Shown: positions 53,525 to 63,500, counted from the first letter of the stretch. The stretch is DNA of 64,000 nt from Methylobacterium sp. PvR107 (GCF_017833295.1 NZ_JAFIBW010000001.1:3995501-4059500); one strand, 5' to 3'. The notes: a model not told the origin generated them from the letters alone. Numbers and translations: made by a program.

Positions 53525-56470
53525 ATGAGCGATACGAATAACCCGGGCGACAAGACTCTGAATCGGACTTCCCCGAAGCCGCTTTCCCTCAAGCGGCCGA
53601 TCGAGGCGGGCACCGTGCGTCAGAGCTTCTCCCATGGCCGCTCCAAGCAGGTCGTGGTCGAGACGGTGAAGCGCCGCGTCATCGGCGCGGCACCGGCCGC
53701 CCCTGCCCGTGAGCCTGCCCCCGCTCCGCGTCCGGCAGCCCCTGCGCCGACGACGCCGCCCCCGCGTCCGGCGCAGCGCGCCGCCTCGGGCGTCGTCCTG
53801 CGCACGCTGAGCGAGCAGGAGAGCGCGGCCCGTGCCGCCGCCCTGGCCGACGCGCAGCGTCGCGAAGCCGAAGCGCGCCAGCGGGCGGAGGCCGAAGCGG
53901 CGGCGCGCCGCCGCGAGGCCGAGGAGCAGGCCCGCCGCGAGCGCGAGGCCGCCGAGGCCCGCCGTCGCGAGGAAGAAGAGCGCAAGGCCGCGGCTGCGGC
54001 CGCAGCGGCCGAGGCGGCGGAAGCCGCCAAGGCGGCCGCAGCGGCACCCCCGCCCGCACCGGCGGCACCGACCCCTGCTGCTGCACCCGCCGACGAGGCG
54101 CCGGCTGCCGCGCCGACCCGCCCGGCTCAGGCTCCCGCGCAGCCCGCCGCTGCGCCGGCCCGCCCGGCTGCTGCGGCCCAGGCCCGTGCGGCCGCGCCGG
54201 CCCGCCAGCCCGACACGGCCCGCCCGACCGGCGCGCGGCCCGCGCCTGCCGCCGCTTCGCCGGCTGCTCCGCGCCCGCCGCTGACGCCCCGTCCGTCCAC
54301 GGGTGAGCCGCGCAAGACCATCACGGCTGATTCGCGCAAGCCGCGCGACCTCAACTTCATGGCCCGTCCGGCCCCGGCGCCCGAGCCGGAGAAGAGCGCG
54401 ACGCCGGCGACCGCGGCGCGCCCTGCCGGTGCGGGTGCGGCGGCGCGTCCGGCCGGACGCGGAGCCCAGACCAACGACGACGAGTCCGAGACCAAGCGGG
54501 TCATCCGCCGGCCGGGCATGCCGCTCAAGATCATCACGCCGCCCAAGACGCCGAAGTCTCCGGGTGGCGATCGCAACCGCGGCCGTCTGACCATCGCCAC
54601 CGCCACGTCGGGTGAGGACGAGCGCACGCGCTCCGTCGCCTCGTTCCGCCGCCGCCAGCAGCGGATGAGCGGCCGTGGCCATGTCGAGCAGAAAGAGAAG
54701 CTGTCCCGCGAGGTGACGATCCCCGAGACGATCACCATCCAGGAACTCGCCAACCGCATGTCGGAGCGGGCCGTGGACGTGATCCGCATGCTGATGAAGC
54801 AGGGCGAGATCCACAAGATCACCGACGTGATCGACTCGGATTCAGCCCAGCTCATCGCCGAGGAACTCGGCCACACGGTGCGGCGCGTCGCCGAGTCGGA
54901 CGTCGAGGAGGGCCTGTCCTCCGACGAGCCGGATCTGGAGGAGGATCTCGATCCCCGTCCGCCGGTGGTCACCATCATGGGCCATGTCGATCACGGCAAG
55001 ACGTCGCTGCTCGACGCGATCCGCAAGGCCAACGTGGTTGAGGGCGAGGCCGGCGGCATCACCCAGCATATCGGCGCCTATCAGGTCGCGGCGCCATCCG
55101 GCGACATGATCACCTTCATCGACACCCCGGGCCACGCGGCGTTTACGTCGATGCGCGCCCGCGGCGCCAAGGTCACCGACATCGTGGTGATCGTGGTGGC
55201 GGCCGATGACGGCGTCATGCCCCAGACCATCGAGGCCATCCAGCACGCCAAGGCGGCGGGCGTCCCGATGATCATCGCGGTCAACAAGATCGACAAGCCG
55301 GATGCGAAGCCGGAGCGGGTCCGCACGGAACTGCTGCAGCACGACATCCAGGTCGAGTCGATGGGCGGTGAGACCCTCGAGTTCGAGGTCTCGGCCAAGA
55401 CCGGCGCCGGCGTCCCGGAGCTCCTGGAGGGTATCCAGATCCAGGCCGAGATCATGAACCTGCGCGCCAACGAGAAGCGCGACGGCGAGGGCACGGTCAT
55501 CGAGGCGCAGCTCGACCGCGGTCGCGGCCCCGTGGCCACGGTTCTGGTCCAGCGCGGCACCCTGTTCACCGGCGACATCGTCGTGGCGGGCGCCGAGTGG
55601 GGCCGCGTGCGCGCCCTGATCGACGACCTCGGCGAGAACGTCCAGTATGCCGGCCCCTCGGTGCCGGTGGAGGTGCTGGGCTTCAACGGCACGCCCGATG
55701 CCGGCGACCGCGTCACCGTGGTGCCGAGCGAGGCCCGCGCCCGCGAGGTCACCGAGTACCGCGCCCGCCAGAAGCGCGAGCGTCAGAACGCCCGGACCGG
55801 CGGTGCCAACCGCTCGCTGGTCGACATGATGCGCGACCTCAAGGAAGGCGCCGGCCGCAAGGAGCTGCCGGTCGTCATCAAGGGTGACGTGCAGGGCTCG
55901 GTCGAGGCGATCTCGGGCGCGCTCGAGAAGCTCGGCAACGACGAGGTCGCGGCCCGCATCCTCCTGTCGGGTGTCGGCGGCATCACCGAGTCCGACATCA
56001 CCCTGGCGCAGGCCTCGAAGGCGGTGATCATCGGCTTCAACGTGCGCGCCCTCAAGGAGGCCCGCGAGGCCGCCGAGCGGGCCGGCATCGAGATCCGGTA
56101 TTACAACATCATCTACGACCTTGTGGACGACATCAAAGCCACGCTGTCCGGGATGCTGCCGCCGACCCTGCGGGAGGATCGCCTCGGCGAGGCGACGATC
56201 CAGGAGGTGTTCGAGGTCTCGAAGGTCGGCAAGGTTGCGGGTTGCCGCGTCACCGACGGTACCGTGGAGCGCGGCGCCCATGTCCGCCTGATCCGCGACA
56301 GCGTCGTGATCCACGAGGGCAAGCTGAAGACGCTCAAGCGCTTCAAGGACGACGCGAAGGAAGTCACCTCCGGCCAGGAGTGCGGCATGGCCTTCGAGAA
56401 CTTCGAGAACATGCGCGCGGGCGACGTGATCGAGTGCTACCGGGTCGAAGAGATCCGCCGCACGCTCTGA
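53525..56470 (+). CDS. infB: Translation initiation factor IF-2
   Basis: IF-2 is the GTPase that delivers initiator fMet-tRNA to the 30S subunit and promotes subunit joining. The 981-residue protein has a long low-complexity N-terminal region (about 40-330, Ala/Pro/Arg-rich, including a charged helix of repeated [10 protein letters not shown] type). The IF2-N domain (about 395-450) and the G domain follow, with GHVDHGKT at 486-493, DTPGHAAF and NKID. Domains II, III ([18 protein letters not shown]) and the C-terminal fMet-tRNA domain follow. The N-terminal repeats explain the long antisense open frames here. An intrinsic terminator follows. Confidence 0.98.
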   Translation: MSDTNNPGDKTLNRTSPKPLSLKRPIEAGTVRQSFSHGRSKQVVVETVKRRVIGAAPAAPAREPAPAPRPAAPAPTTPPPRPAQRAASGVVLRTLSEQESAARAAALADAQRREAEARQRAEAEAAARRREAEEQARREREAAEARRREEEERKAAAAAAAAEAAEAAKAAAAAPPPAPAAPTPAAAPADEAPAAAPTRPAQAPAQPAAAPARPAAAAQARAAAPARQPDTARPTGARPAPAAASPAAPRPPLTPRPSTGEPRKTITADSRKPRDLNFMARPAPAPEPEKSATPATAARPAGAGAAARPAGRGAQTNDDESETKRVIRRPGMPLKIITPPKTPKSPGGDRNRGRLTIATATSGEDERTRSVASFRRRQQRMSGRGHVEQKEKLSREVTIPETITIQELANRMSERAVDVIRMLMKQGEIHKITDVIDSDSAQLIAEELGHTVRRVAESDVEEGLSSDEPDLEEDLDPRPPVVTIMGHVDHGKTSLLDAIRKANVVEGEAGGITQHIGAYQVAAPSGDMITFIDTPGHAAFTSMRARGAKVTDIVVIVVAADDGVMPQTIEAIQHAKAAGVPMIIAVNKIDKPDAKPERVRTELLQHDIQVESMGGETLEFEVSAKTGAGVPELLEGIQIQAEIMNLRANEKRDGEGTVIEAQLDRGRGPVATVLVQRGTLFTGDIVVAGAEWGRVRALIDDLGENVQYAGPSVPVEVLGFNGTPDAGDRVTVVPSEARAREVTEYRARQKRERQNARTGGANRSLVDMMRDLKEGAGRKELPVVIKGDVQGSVEAISGALEKLGNDEVAARILLSGVGGITESDITLAQASKAVIIGFNVRALKEAREAAERAGIEIRYYNIIYDLVDDIKATLSGMLPPTLREDRLGEATIQEVFEVSKVGKVAGCRVTDGTVERGAHVRLIRDSVVIHEGKLKTLKRFKDDAKEVTSGQECGMAFENFENMRAGDVIECYRVEEIRRTL

Positions 56471-56494
56471 TAGTCCGGACCGGTCCGGACAGGG

Positions 56495-56532
56495 CGGCCG
56501 CGGCACCTGCCGCGGCCGTCTTTTCTTTTTTT
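56495..56532 (+). terminator. Intrinsic terminator between infB and rbfA
   Basis: CGGCCGCGGCA (56495-56505) and TGCCGCGGCCG (56508-56518) are perfect complements, followed by TCTTTTCTTTTTTT (56519-56532). It lies 25 bases after the infB stop and 45 before rbfA. rbfA-truB expression must therefore come from read-through or from its own promoter. Confidence 0.85.
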
Positions 56533-56576
56533 CAGAACGTGAGCCGGCCACCCCAGCGGCGCCGGCCCGAGACAGA

Positions 56577-57002
56577 ATGGCCCAGAAACCGACTTCCACC
56601 GGCCCCTCGCAGCGCCAGCAGCGCGTGGCCGAACTCGTGCGCCACGCGCTCGCCGAGGTGCTCCAGCGCGGTGACATCCAGGATCCGGTGCTCGGCACGC
56701 ATGTCGTGACCGTGCCGGAGGTTCGGATGTCGCCCGATCTCAAGCTCGCCACCGCCTACGTCATGCCGCTCGGCGGCCTCGACGAGGCGCCGGTGATCGC
56801 TGCGCTGGAACGGCACCGGAAAGTGCTGCGCCAAGAGGTGGCGCGACGCGTGAACCTGAAATTCGCGCCGGAACTGCGCTTCCGCCGCGACGAGACATTC
56901 GATGAGGCGGCCCGCATCGATAAGTTGCTGCGGGACGAGCGCGTGCAGCGCGACCTCGAGACCGGGCGCGACGACGAACCGGAGACCGGGACGGGGCTTT
57001 GA
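56577..57002 (+). CDS. rbfA: Ribosome-binding factor A
   Basis: RbfA is a 30S maturation factor that acts on the 16S 5' helix. The 141-residue KH-fold protein has the family start ([20 protein letters not shown], about residues 11-30), [20 protein letters not shown] (about 42-61) and [22 protein letters not shown] short acidic tail follows. It overlaps the possible TTG start of truB and precedes truB by 53 bases to the preferred ATG. Confidence 0.95.
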   Translation: MAQKPTSTGPSQRQQRVAELVRHALAEVLQRGDIQDPVLGTHVVTVPEVRMSPDLKLATAYVMPLGGLDEAPVIAALERHRKVLRQEVARRVNLKFAPELRFRRDETFDEAARIDKLLRDERVQRDLETGRDDEPETGTGL

Positions 57003-57055
57003 GTGCCGTCACCGAGCAGAAAGGGACGGGGCGTCGACCCCGGGGACACGCGGAC

Positions 57056-58084
57056 ATGACGGTTTCCATGGAAGATCAGCCGCCGGCCGAGCGCGCCGCT
57101 CCAGCTCCGGGCGCGGAGCGCCGGAGCCCGGAGGGGCGGCGCCCGCAGCGCGGCCCCCGACCGGACCGGCCGAAGCGCCGGGACGTCTCGGGCTGGGTGA
57201 TCCTCGACAAGCATGTCGGCATGACCTCGACCCATGCCGTCGCGGTGGTGAAGCGCGCCTTCAACGCGAAGAAGGCCGGCCATGCCGGCACCCTCGACCC
57301 GCTGGCCTCCGGCATCCTGCCGATCGCGCTCGGCGAGGCGACCAAGACCGTCCCATTCGTGATGGATGGCCGCAAGGCCTACCGCTTCACCGTGCAGTGG
57401 GGCATCGAAACCGACACCGACGATGCCGAGGGGCGACCCGTGGCGACCAGCGACGCGCGACCCGACCGCGCGGCGGTCGAGGCGGCGCTGCCGGCCTTCG
57501 TGGGGGCGATCGAGCAGGTTCCGCCGCGTTACTCGGCGATCAAGATCCAGGGCGAGCGCGCCTACGATCTCGCCCGCGAGGGCGAGGTCGTCGAACTCGT
57601 CGCCCGCCCGGTGCAGATCGATCGGCTCGCGGTCGTCGAGCATGACGGCGAGCAAACGGTGATCGAGGCCGAATGCGGCAAGGGCACCTACGTGCGGGCG
57701 CTCGCCCGCGATCTCGGTCGCATGCTCGGCTGCTACGGCCATGTTTCGGCCCTGCGCCGGACCCGCGTCGGCCCCTTCTCGGAGGCCGAGGCCTGCCCGG
57801 TCTCCGTGCTCTCGGAGGGCACCCCTGAAGCCGCGCTGGCCTATCTGCGTCCCGTCGAGACGGCTCTCGATGCGATCCCCGAAGTCGCGGTCTCGCGCGA
57901 TCTGGGCCTGCGCCTCATGCGCGGCCAACCGGTGATCCTCCGGGGCCGCGACGCCCCAGTCGAGGGCAAGGCGTTCGCGACCTGCGCCGGAATCCTGGTC
58001 GCCGTCGGGGATGTCGAGCGCGGCGAGCTGGTGCCGCACCGGGTGTTCCACCTCGGCGGCACGGCCCCCGGCCGCAGCGCCTGA
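57056..58084 (+). CDS. truB: tRNA pseudouridine(55) synthase TruB
   Basis: TruB converts U55 of the T-loop to pseudouridine. The protein is about 342 residues. The catalytic aspartate lies in GHAGTLDPLASGILPIALGE (about residues 77-96) after the KHVGMTSTHAVAVVKRAF motif; RYSAIKIQGERAYDLAREGE and the ECGKGTYVRALARDLG segment are present. A basic arginine/proline-rich stretch (about 18-42) precedes the core. Start: ATG 57056; a TTG overlapping the rbfA stop (56999) is an alternative. rpsO-pnp, which usually follows in alphaproteobacteria, is absent. Confidence 0.95.
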   Translation: MTVSMEDQPPAERAAPAPGAERRSPEGRRPQRGPRPDRPKRRDVSGWVILDKHVGMTSTHAVAVVKRAFNAKKAGHAGTLDPLASGILPIALGEATKTVPFVMDGRKAYRFTVQWGIETDTDDAEGRPVATSDARPDRAAVEAALPAFVGAIEQVPPRYSAIKIQGERAYDLAREGEVVELVARPVQIDRLAVVEHDGEQTVIEAECGKGTYVRALARDLGRMLGCYGHVSALRRTRVGPFSEAEACPVSVLSEGTPEAALAYLRPVETALDAIPEVAVSRDLGLRLMRGQPVILRGRDAPVEGKAFATCAGILVAVGDVERGELVPHRVFHLGGTAPGRSA

Positions 58085-58091
58085 CTCGGTG

Positions 58092-58124
58092 ACCCCGCGC
58101 CGCCGGCGACGGCGGGTGCGGGGT
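58092..58124 (+). terminator. GC-rich hairpin after truB
   Basis: ACCCCGCGCCGCCG (58092-58105) pairs with CGGCGGGTGCGGGGT (58110-58124) with one bulge and a GCGA tetraloop, eight bases after the truB stop. Only two U follow the stem, so it may be a weak terminator or a 3'-end stabiliser. It is placed as expected for the end of the operon. Confidence 0.5.
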
Positions 58125-58203
58125 TCCGGCCGGTTCGGATCGGGCTGAGGCGCGAGCGCGCAGGCGGAACGAACCTGGGCCGTGAGACTTTGGCCCCGGC
58201 GAA

Positions 58204-59613
58204 ATGTCCGGGGTGGTGATGCGCGAACGCGATGTCGATGTGGCGGTGATCGGGGCCGGAACGGCCGGCCTCGCCGCGCATCGCGCCGCCACGGCTGCGG
58301 GTGCCCGCGCGGTGCTGATCGAGCGCGGACCGGGTGGGACCACCTGCGCGCGGGTCGGCTGCATGCCCTCCAAGCTGCTGATCGCTGCCGGTGCCGCCGC
58401 CCACGCAGCCCGCAGCACCGATCTGTTCGGCATCCGGGTCGCGGGCGTCACCGTGGACGGCCCGGCGGTGTTGAAACGCCTCCGCGCCGAGCGCGATCGT
58501 TTCGTCGCCAGCGTCTTCGAGGGGCTCGACGCGCTGCCGGACGACACCCGGATTGCAGGCAATGCCCGCTTCATCGACGCGCGCACCCTGATCGTCCAGG
58601 ATCAGGCGGAGATCCGGTTCCGCACGGCTGTCATCGCCACGGGATCGAGCCCGGTCGTGCCGGACCCGCTCAAGGGATTGGGCGAGCGCCTCCTGACCAC
58701 CGATACCCTGTTCGAGATCCCCGACCTGCCCAGCTCGCTGGCCATCCTCGGCGCCGGCGCCGTCGGGATCGAGATCGCCCAGGCGATGGCGCGGCTCGGC
58801 GTCGCGGTGACGGTCATCGATGCCGGGGACACCGTCGCCGGTCTGTCCGAGCCTGACCTCAACCGGCAGGCGATCGAGATTCTCGGTGCGGAGTTCGCGT
58901 TGCACCTCGGCGCCCGTATTCGGGAGGCCGCGCCGGACGGCGACGGCGTGCGCGTCGCCTGGACTGATCGTGCCGGACAACCGCAGGTCACCCGGGCGGC
59001 CCGCATTCTCGCCGCAGCGGGACGGTCCCCCAATCTCGCTGATCTCGATCTCGCGGCCGCCGGCCTGCGCGTCGGCGAAGGTGGGGTGCCGGATTTCGAC
59101 CATCGCAGCCTCGTCTGCTCGGGGGCGCCCATCCTGATCGCGGGTGACGCGGATGCCTGGCGGCCGGTGCTGCACGAGGCGAGTCGACAGGGCGCGATCG
59201 CCGGAGCCAATGCGGCCGCCCTGGCGGCGGGCCTTGCCGTCGAGGCGCCTGCGCCCCTGCCAGGCTTCGCCCTCGTGTTCACACACCCGCAGGTTGCAGT
59301 TGTCGGAGCGCCTCACGATCCCACGGCGCAGGACCGCGTCGTTGGCGGAATGGACTTTTCCGGTCAGGGGCGGGCCCGCGTCGAGGGCCTGAACCGCGGG
59401 GGCATCCGTCTCTGGGCTGATCGGAACGGCCGACTGCTCGGCGGAGAGATGCTGGGCCCCGCCGCGGAGCACCTTGCGCATTTGTTGATCTATGTTCTTG
59501 CCGAAGGCCGCACGGTTCGGAGCCTGTGCGAGCATCCGGCATATCATCCTACAGTTGAGGAAGGACTTATGAGCGCGTTATCCGACCTCAAACAAAAGAT
59601 GTACGAGTGTTGA
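58204..59613 (+). CDS. Dihydrolipoyl dehydrogenase-like pyridine nucleotide-disulfide oxidoreductase
   Basis: This class I FAD flavoprotein has 469 residues. It shows the FAD-binding DVAVIGAGTAGLAAHRAA (about residues 12-29), the redox-active disulfide C48/C53 in GGTTCARVGCMPSK, the NAD(P) site ILGAGAVGIEIAQAM (about 182-196), and the C-terminal dimer domain with the catalytic histidine in AYHPTVEEG. The usual HPTxSE is HPTVEE. No 2-oxoacid dehydrogenase genes adjoin it, so the physiological partner is unknown; it could be a paralogue with another disulfide substrate. A second in-frame ATG lies at 58219. It is 76 bases before the phytochrome gene. Confidence 0.88.
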   Translation: MSGVVMRERDVDVAVIGAGTAGLAAHRAATAAGARAVLIERGPGGTTCARVGCMPSKLLIAAGAAAHAARSTDLFGIRVAGVTVDGPAVLKRLRAERDRFVASVFEGLDALPDDTRIAGNARFIDARTLIVQDQAEIRFRTAVIATGSSPVVPDPLKGLGERLLTTDTLFEIPDLPSSLAILGAGAVGIEIAQAMARLGVAVTVIDAGDTVAGLSEPDLNRQAIEILGAEFALHLGARIREAAPDGDGVRVAWTDRAGQPQVTRAARILAAAGRSPNLADLDLAAAGLRVGEGGVPDFDHRSLVCSGAPILIAGDADAWRPVLHEASRQGAIAGANAAALAAGLAVEAPAPLPGFALVFTHPQVAVVGAPHDPTAQDRVVGGMDFSGQGRARVEGLNRGGIRLWADRNGRLLGGEMLGPAAEHLAHLLIYVLAEGRTVRSLCEHPAYHPTVEEGLMSALSDLKQKMYEC

Positions 59614-59689
59614 TCTTGTCGCGACCACAATCGTTGCGCTTAACCGATTGCGCCGTCATATCCGACTGAATGAGCTGGTTTCGTTCCTG

Positions 59690-62305
59690 ATGCCGCCGAG
59701 CCAGGCCCCCGACATCGGCGTCGACCTCGACGTACTCGCGCCCGACGCGATCGACCGCCTGGACCAGGGCGTCATCGGTCTCGACGCGGCCGGAGCCGTC
59801 GTGGCGTTCAGCGAAGGCGCGAGCGCGATCTCGGGCCTGGCACGCGACGCCGTCCTGGGGCGCAACTTCTTCCGCGACGTGATGCCGGGCACCAACGTCC
59901 CGAGCTTCCGGGGCCGCTTCCTCGCCGGCGCGCGCCGCGGCGCCCTGGACGAGAGCTTCGACCATGTCTTCGGCCGGCTGCCCCAGCCGCTGCGCGCCCG
60001 GGTCCATATGCGTCACGGAAGGGCTGCTAAGGGTCGCGCGGTGACGTGGCTGACCATCGATCCGCTCGAGAGCCTTGGGGCCGGCCAGTCGCGCGAGGCC
60101 GTGATGACGGCGATCGGGCAGCGCGTTCGGGCCGAGCCGGTGGATGCCAGCATCTGCGAGCGTGAGCCGATCCACATCCCCGGCTCGATCCAGCCCAATG
60201 CCGTGATGCTCGCCGCCGATACGGTGAGCCTGCTGATCCTCGCCTATTCGGCCAACGTGTTCGAGATCGTCGATCCGGCCGAGCCGCCGCTGGCGGGCCG
60301 CCCGCTCGCCGATGTCCTGCCGGTGGCGTTCATCGAGGCGGTCCAGGCGCGTCTGGCGGGCGGAACCCTGGATGACGGCCGCTCGGTACGTCGCCGGCTG
60401 CTCCTTCCGGGCCGGAGCACGCCTTACCATGCCGTCGCCCATGCCCATGCCGGCCGGCTCATCGTCGAACTCGAGCTGGAGCCGGACTCGGTCGACGATT
60501 TTGCAACCGCCAGTCAGGTCGACGTCGAACTTGCGGTCGGCCGCCTGCGTGAGGCCGCGACCCTGGCGGATGCCGCCCGGATCGCCGCCCTCGAGATCCG
60601 CGCACTGACCGGCTTCGAGGCGGTGCTGGTCTACCGGTTCGACACGGACTGGAACGGCGAGGCGGTGGCTGAGGACAAGACACCCGATTGGTCGCGGAGC
60701 CTGCTCGGCCTGCGCTTTCCCGCCTCCGACATCCCCGCTCAGGCGCGTGCCCTCTACACCAAGGCCAAGAGCCGCTTCGTGATCGACCGCGACAGCGTGC
60801 CGGTCGGTCTGGTCACGGCGCCGGGCGCCGGAAACGGCCCGATCGACCTCACCTTCGCGCAGCACCGGACGCTGTCGCCGATCCACCTGGAGTACCAGCG
60901 CAACCTCGGCGTGAACGGGTCGATGTCGATTTCGATCATGGTCGAGGGACGGCTCTGGGGCCTGATGATCGGCCATCACCGCCGTCCACACTACGTCACC
61001 CCGGAGACCCGCTCAGCCGCGGCGGTGCTCACCGACGCCTTCGCCATGCGGGTGCAGGAGATCGAGTCCCGCCGGCTCTGGGACGAGCGGCAGGCCCATC
61101 TCGATGTCGAGGGGCGCCTCGTGCGTGGGCTGACCCGCTCCGACGATTTCGTGGCGGCCCTGACCGGCGGCGCGACCACGCTCCTCGATCTGTTCAACGC
61201 CTCGGGCGCCGCCATCGTCTCGGGCGAGCGGGTCACGCAGATCGGCCGGACGCCGCCGCCCGACATGATGGCGCGGATCGCCGACTGGCTGCGGGAACGC
61301 GTTCCGTCGGGGGAGAGCGTCTACGGCAGCAACGCTTTCACCACCGAGTACCTCGCGGCGGCGCCCCACCGCGAGATCGCCAGCGGCCTGCTGGCCGCCT
61401 TCGTGGACGAATCGCGCGAGAACCTGCTGCTCTGGTTCCGTCCCGAAGTGCCCAGCACGGTCACGTGGGGCGGCGACCCGCGCAAGCCTGTTCTCGCCGG
61501 AAGCGGCCCTGTCGCCGTGCTGCCGCGCCGCTCCTTCGAGCGCTGGGTGGAGGAGCGCACCGGTTTCGCGAGTCCCTGGGCGGAATGGCAGCTCCAGCTC
61601 GCGGCCTCGCTGACCGAGGCCGTGGAGGGTGTCGTGCTGCGCCAGCGCCGCAAGATCGACGAACTGACCAGCCTTCTGGCCGAGAAGGAGCGCCTGCTCG
61701 AGCAGAAGGATTTGCTGACCCGCGAGATCGACCACCGGGTGAAGAATTCCCTGCAGATCGTCTCCGCCTTCCTGCAGATGCAGCGGCGGCAGATCGCCGA
61801 CGGCGAGGCCCGGCAGGCCTTCGCCGATACCTCCGCCCGGGTGATGAGCGTCGCGCGGGTGCATGACAGCCTGTACCAGGCCGAACGCTTCGACGAGGTC
61901 GATCTCGGCCAGACCATCGAGAGCCTGTGCAACGATCTCGCGGGGCTCGCCGGCGACGGGCACGCCGTGGATCTGTCCGCGGAGCCTGGCCTGATGGTGC
62001 CCTACCGCAAGGCGGTCGCGCTCTCGCTGATCGCCACGGAACTCGTGACCAATGCCTTCAAATATGCCGCGAACCCGGCCGGCGGCGGTCGCGTCGAGGT
62101 GAAGGTCTCGGCCTCCGGTCCCGGCGAGATCCAGCTCCGGGTCTGCGACGACGGCGCCGGCCTCCCCGACGACTGGGCCGACGCCAAGGCCCGCGGCAAG
62201 GGCTCGGGGCTGGGCATGAAGCTGATCCGGGCCATGCTGGACCAGATCAATGCCCGGCTCGACGTCGCCAACAATCCCGGCGCCTGCTTCACGATCACCG
62301 CGTGA
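59690..62305 (+). CDS. Bacteriophytochrome histidine kinase with N-terminal PYP-like domain lacking the chromophore cysteine
   Basis: The 871-residue red/far-red receptor kinase has an N-terminal PYP-like PAS domain (about 18-127; GRNFFRDVMPGTNVPSF), PAS/GAF (about 150-450) with biliverdin cysteine C156 in ICEREPIHIPGSIQP, D347-I-P in FPASDIPAQAR and H399 in SPIHLEYQ, and PHY (about 455-640, tongue motif PRRSF at 612-616). A HisKA_2 kinase follows with H682 in DHRVKNSLQIV, N788 in ELVTNAFKYA, and DDGAGL and GSGLGMKL boxes. It looks photoactive and kinase-competent. PYP chromophore residues are lost (C69 is G67, E46 is A44, Y42 is F40). The start is the ATG; TTG 59648 is an alternative. It overlaps bphO. 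Confidence 0.93.
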   Translation: MPPSQAPDIGVDLDVLAPDAIDRLDQGVIGLDAAGAVVAFSEGASAISGLARDAVLGRNFFRDVMPGTNVPSFRGRFLAGARRGALDESFDHVFGRLPQPLRARVHMRHGRAAKGRAVTWLTIDPLESLGAGQSREAVMTAIGQRVRAEPVDASICEREPIHIPGSIQPNAVMLAADTVSLLILAYSANVFEIVDPAEPPLAGRPLADVLPVAFIEAVQARLAGGTLDDGRSVRRRLLLPGRSTPYHAVAHAHAGRLIVELELEPDSVDDFATASQVDVELAVGRLREAATLADAARIAALEIRALTGFEAVLVYRFDTDWNGEAVAEDKTPDWSRSLLGLRFPASDIPAQARALYTKAKSRFVIDRDSVPVGLVTAPGAGNGPIDLTFAQHRTLSPIHLEYQRNLGVNGSMSISIMVEGRLWGLMIGHHRRPHYVTPETRSAAAVLTDAFAMRVQEIESRRLWDERQAHLDVEGRLVRGLTRSDDFVAALTGGATTLLDLFNASGAAIVSGERVTQIGRTPPPDMMARIADWLRERVPSGESVYGSNAFTTEYLAAAPHREIASGLLAAFVDESRENLLLWFRPEVPSTVTWGGDPRKPVLAGSGPVAVLPRRSFERWVEERTGFASPWAEWQLQLAASLTEAVEGVVLRQRRKIDELTSLLAEKERLLEQKDLLTREIDHRVKNSLQIVSAFLQMQRRQIADGEARQAFADTSARVMSVARVHDSLYQAERFDEVDLGQTIESLCNDLAGLAGDGHAVDLSAEPGLMVPYRKAVALSLIATELVTNAFKYAANPAGGGRVEVKVSASGPGEIQLRVCDDGAGLPDDWADAKARGKGSGLGMKLIRAMLDQINARLDVANNPGACFTITA

Positions 62306-62925
62306 GCGCCGCCGCAGCGATGGTCCGCGACAGCCTGCATGCCAGGCTTCGGGCGGCGACGGGACCGGCCCACCAAGCCCTGGAGGATTCCCTCGACTGG
62401 CGGGCGCGCGTCGCGACGCTGCCGGGCTATCGCACCCTGCTGGCACGGCTCCACGGCTTCCATGCGGCCTGGGAGCCTGTGATCGGCGCGGCACTCGCCG
62501 ACGAGGCCTTTCTCGCACCGCGCCGCCGCCTTGCGCTGCTGGCCGCGGACCTCCACCATCTCGGGCTGGGTCCGGACGCGGTGGCCGCCCTGCCGCTGCC
62601 GGAGCTCAACGATCGCGACGGGCCCGTGCTTCGGGGACCCGCCGCGGCCACGGGGGCGCTATACGTGCTGGAGGGCTCGACCCTGGGCGGCAAGGTGATC
62701 GGCCGGCACATCGCCAACCTGCATGGCCTCTCCGGGGCCGGGCTCGCCTATTACCGGGCGCATGGCGCGGCCGCCGGGTCGATGTGGGCGGCCCTCCGGG
62801 CGCGGCTCGAGATCTTCGCGGACGATCCGGTGGCGGAAGCGGAGCTGACCGGTGCCGCAATCGCCACCTTCGCGGCGATGCGCGCCTGGCTGAATCCCGC
62901 GCCCGAGGGTACAGCCGGCCACTGA
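62302..62925 (+). CDS. bphO: Biliverdin-producing heme oxygenase
   Basis: BphO opens heme to biliverdin IXa, CO and iron and so supplies the phytochrome chromophore. The 207-residue protein has the heme-oxygenase start LHARLRAATGPAHQALEDSL with the proximal histidine H24, and the distal helix GALYVLEGSTLGGKVIGRHI (about residues 114-133). The GTG start overlaps the phytochrome stop as GTGA, so translation is coupled. An ATG 18 bases later (62320) is an alternative. Both proteins are needed together for a functional photoreceptor. Confidence 0.9.
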   Translation: MSAAAAMVRDSLHARLRAATGPAHQALEDSLDWRARVATLPGYRTLLARLHGFHAAWEPVIGAALADEAFLAPRRRLALLAADLHHLGLGPDAVAALPLPELNDRDGPVLRGPAAATGALYVLEGSTLGGKVIGRHIANLHGLSGAGLAYYRAHGAAAGSMWAALRARLEIFADDPVAEAELTGAAIATFAAMRAWLNPAPEGTAGH

Positions 62926-63053
62926 GCGCCGCAGATACGGCCAGCGGGCGTGCGGGCTTCCCATGTAAGCCAGCAGGCCCGGCATTTGACGGCCTGCATC
63001 GGAACGGCTGTCACTGCGGGTGGATCAATCCCGTCGAACAGGCCCGCTCACCG

Positions 63054-63500
63054 ATGCTCGTCTTCGCGCTTCCCGCCTTGCTCGCTGTCCTGGCAGGAGC
63101 CGGCCTCGTCCTGCAGCAGATCCTGAACGCGAACCTGCGCGCCGGGCTCGCCTCGGCGTCGTGGGCGGGCTTTGCCAGCTACGCGGTCGGCCTCGGCTGC
63201 ATGGCGCTCCTGGCCGCAGCCCTGCGCGATCCCGTGCCCACGGCGAGCGTGGCGGGGCGCATTCCGTGGTGGACCTGGACCGGCGGCCTGTTCGGTGCGC
63301 TCTTCATCGGGCTGGCGATCCTGCTCGTCCCGAAGCTCGGCGCCGCGACCTTCTTCGCCCTTTTGGTGACGGGGCAGATGCTCGCCTCGATCCTGTTCGA
63401 TCAGTTCGGCCTGCTCGGCTTGGCGCAGCGATCCGTCGATCTCCCGCGGCTGATCGGGGTCGGGCTCCTGATCGGCGGCGTCGTGCTGATCCGCCCATAG
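63054..63500 (+). CDS. YdcZ/DUF606-like small DMT-superfamily membrane protein
   Basis: The 148-residue inner-membrane protein has five hydrophobic segments and the YdcZ pattern LAGAGLVLQQILNANLRAGL (N-terminal), WWTWTGGLFGALFIGLAILL and VPKLGAATFFALLVTGQMLA. The family belongs to the drug/metabolite transporter superfamily; its substrate is unknown. It lies 128 bases after bphO and is convergent with gmk, 17 bases away. The long open frame before 63054 is another reading of the bphO region. Confidence 0.8.
   Translation: MLVFALPALLAVLAGAGLVLQQILNANLRAGLASASWAGFASYAVGLGCMALLAAALRDPVPTASVAGRIPWWTWTGGLFGALFIGLAILLVPKLGAATFFALLVTGQMLASILFDQFGLLGLAQRSVDLPRLIGVGLLIGGVVLIRP

Noticed and set aside
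53516..54814. Repetitive stretch in 53.8-54.4 kb and its 432-codon antisense frame
   Set aside because: The repeats are codon-level repeats of the Ala/Pro/Arg-rich N-terminus of IF-2, not a CRISPR or satellite; the antisense frame is their mirror.
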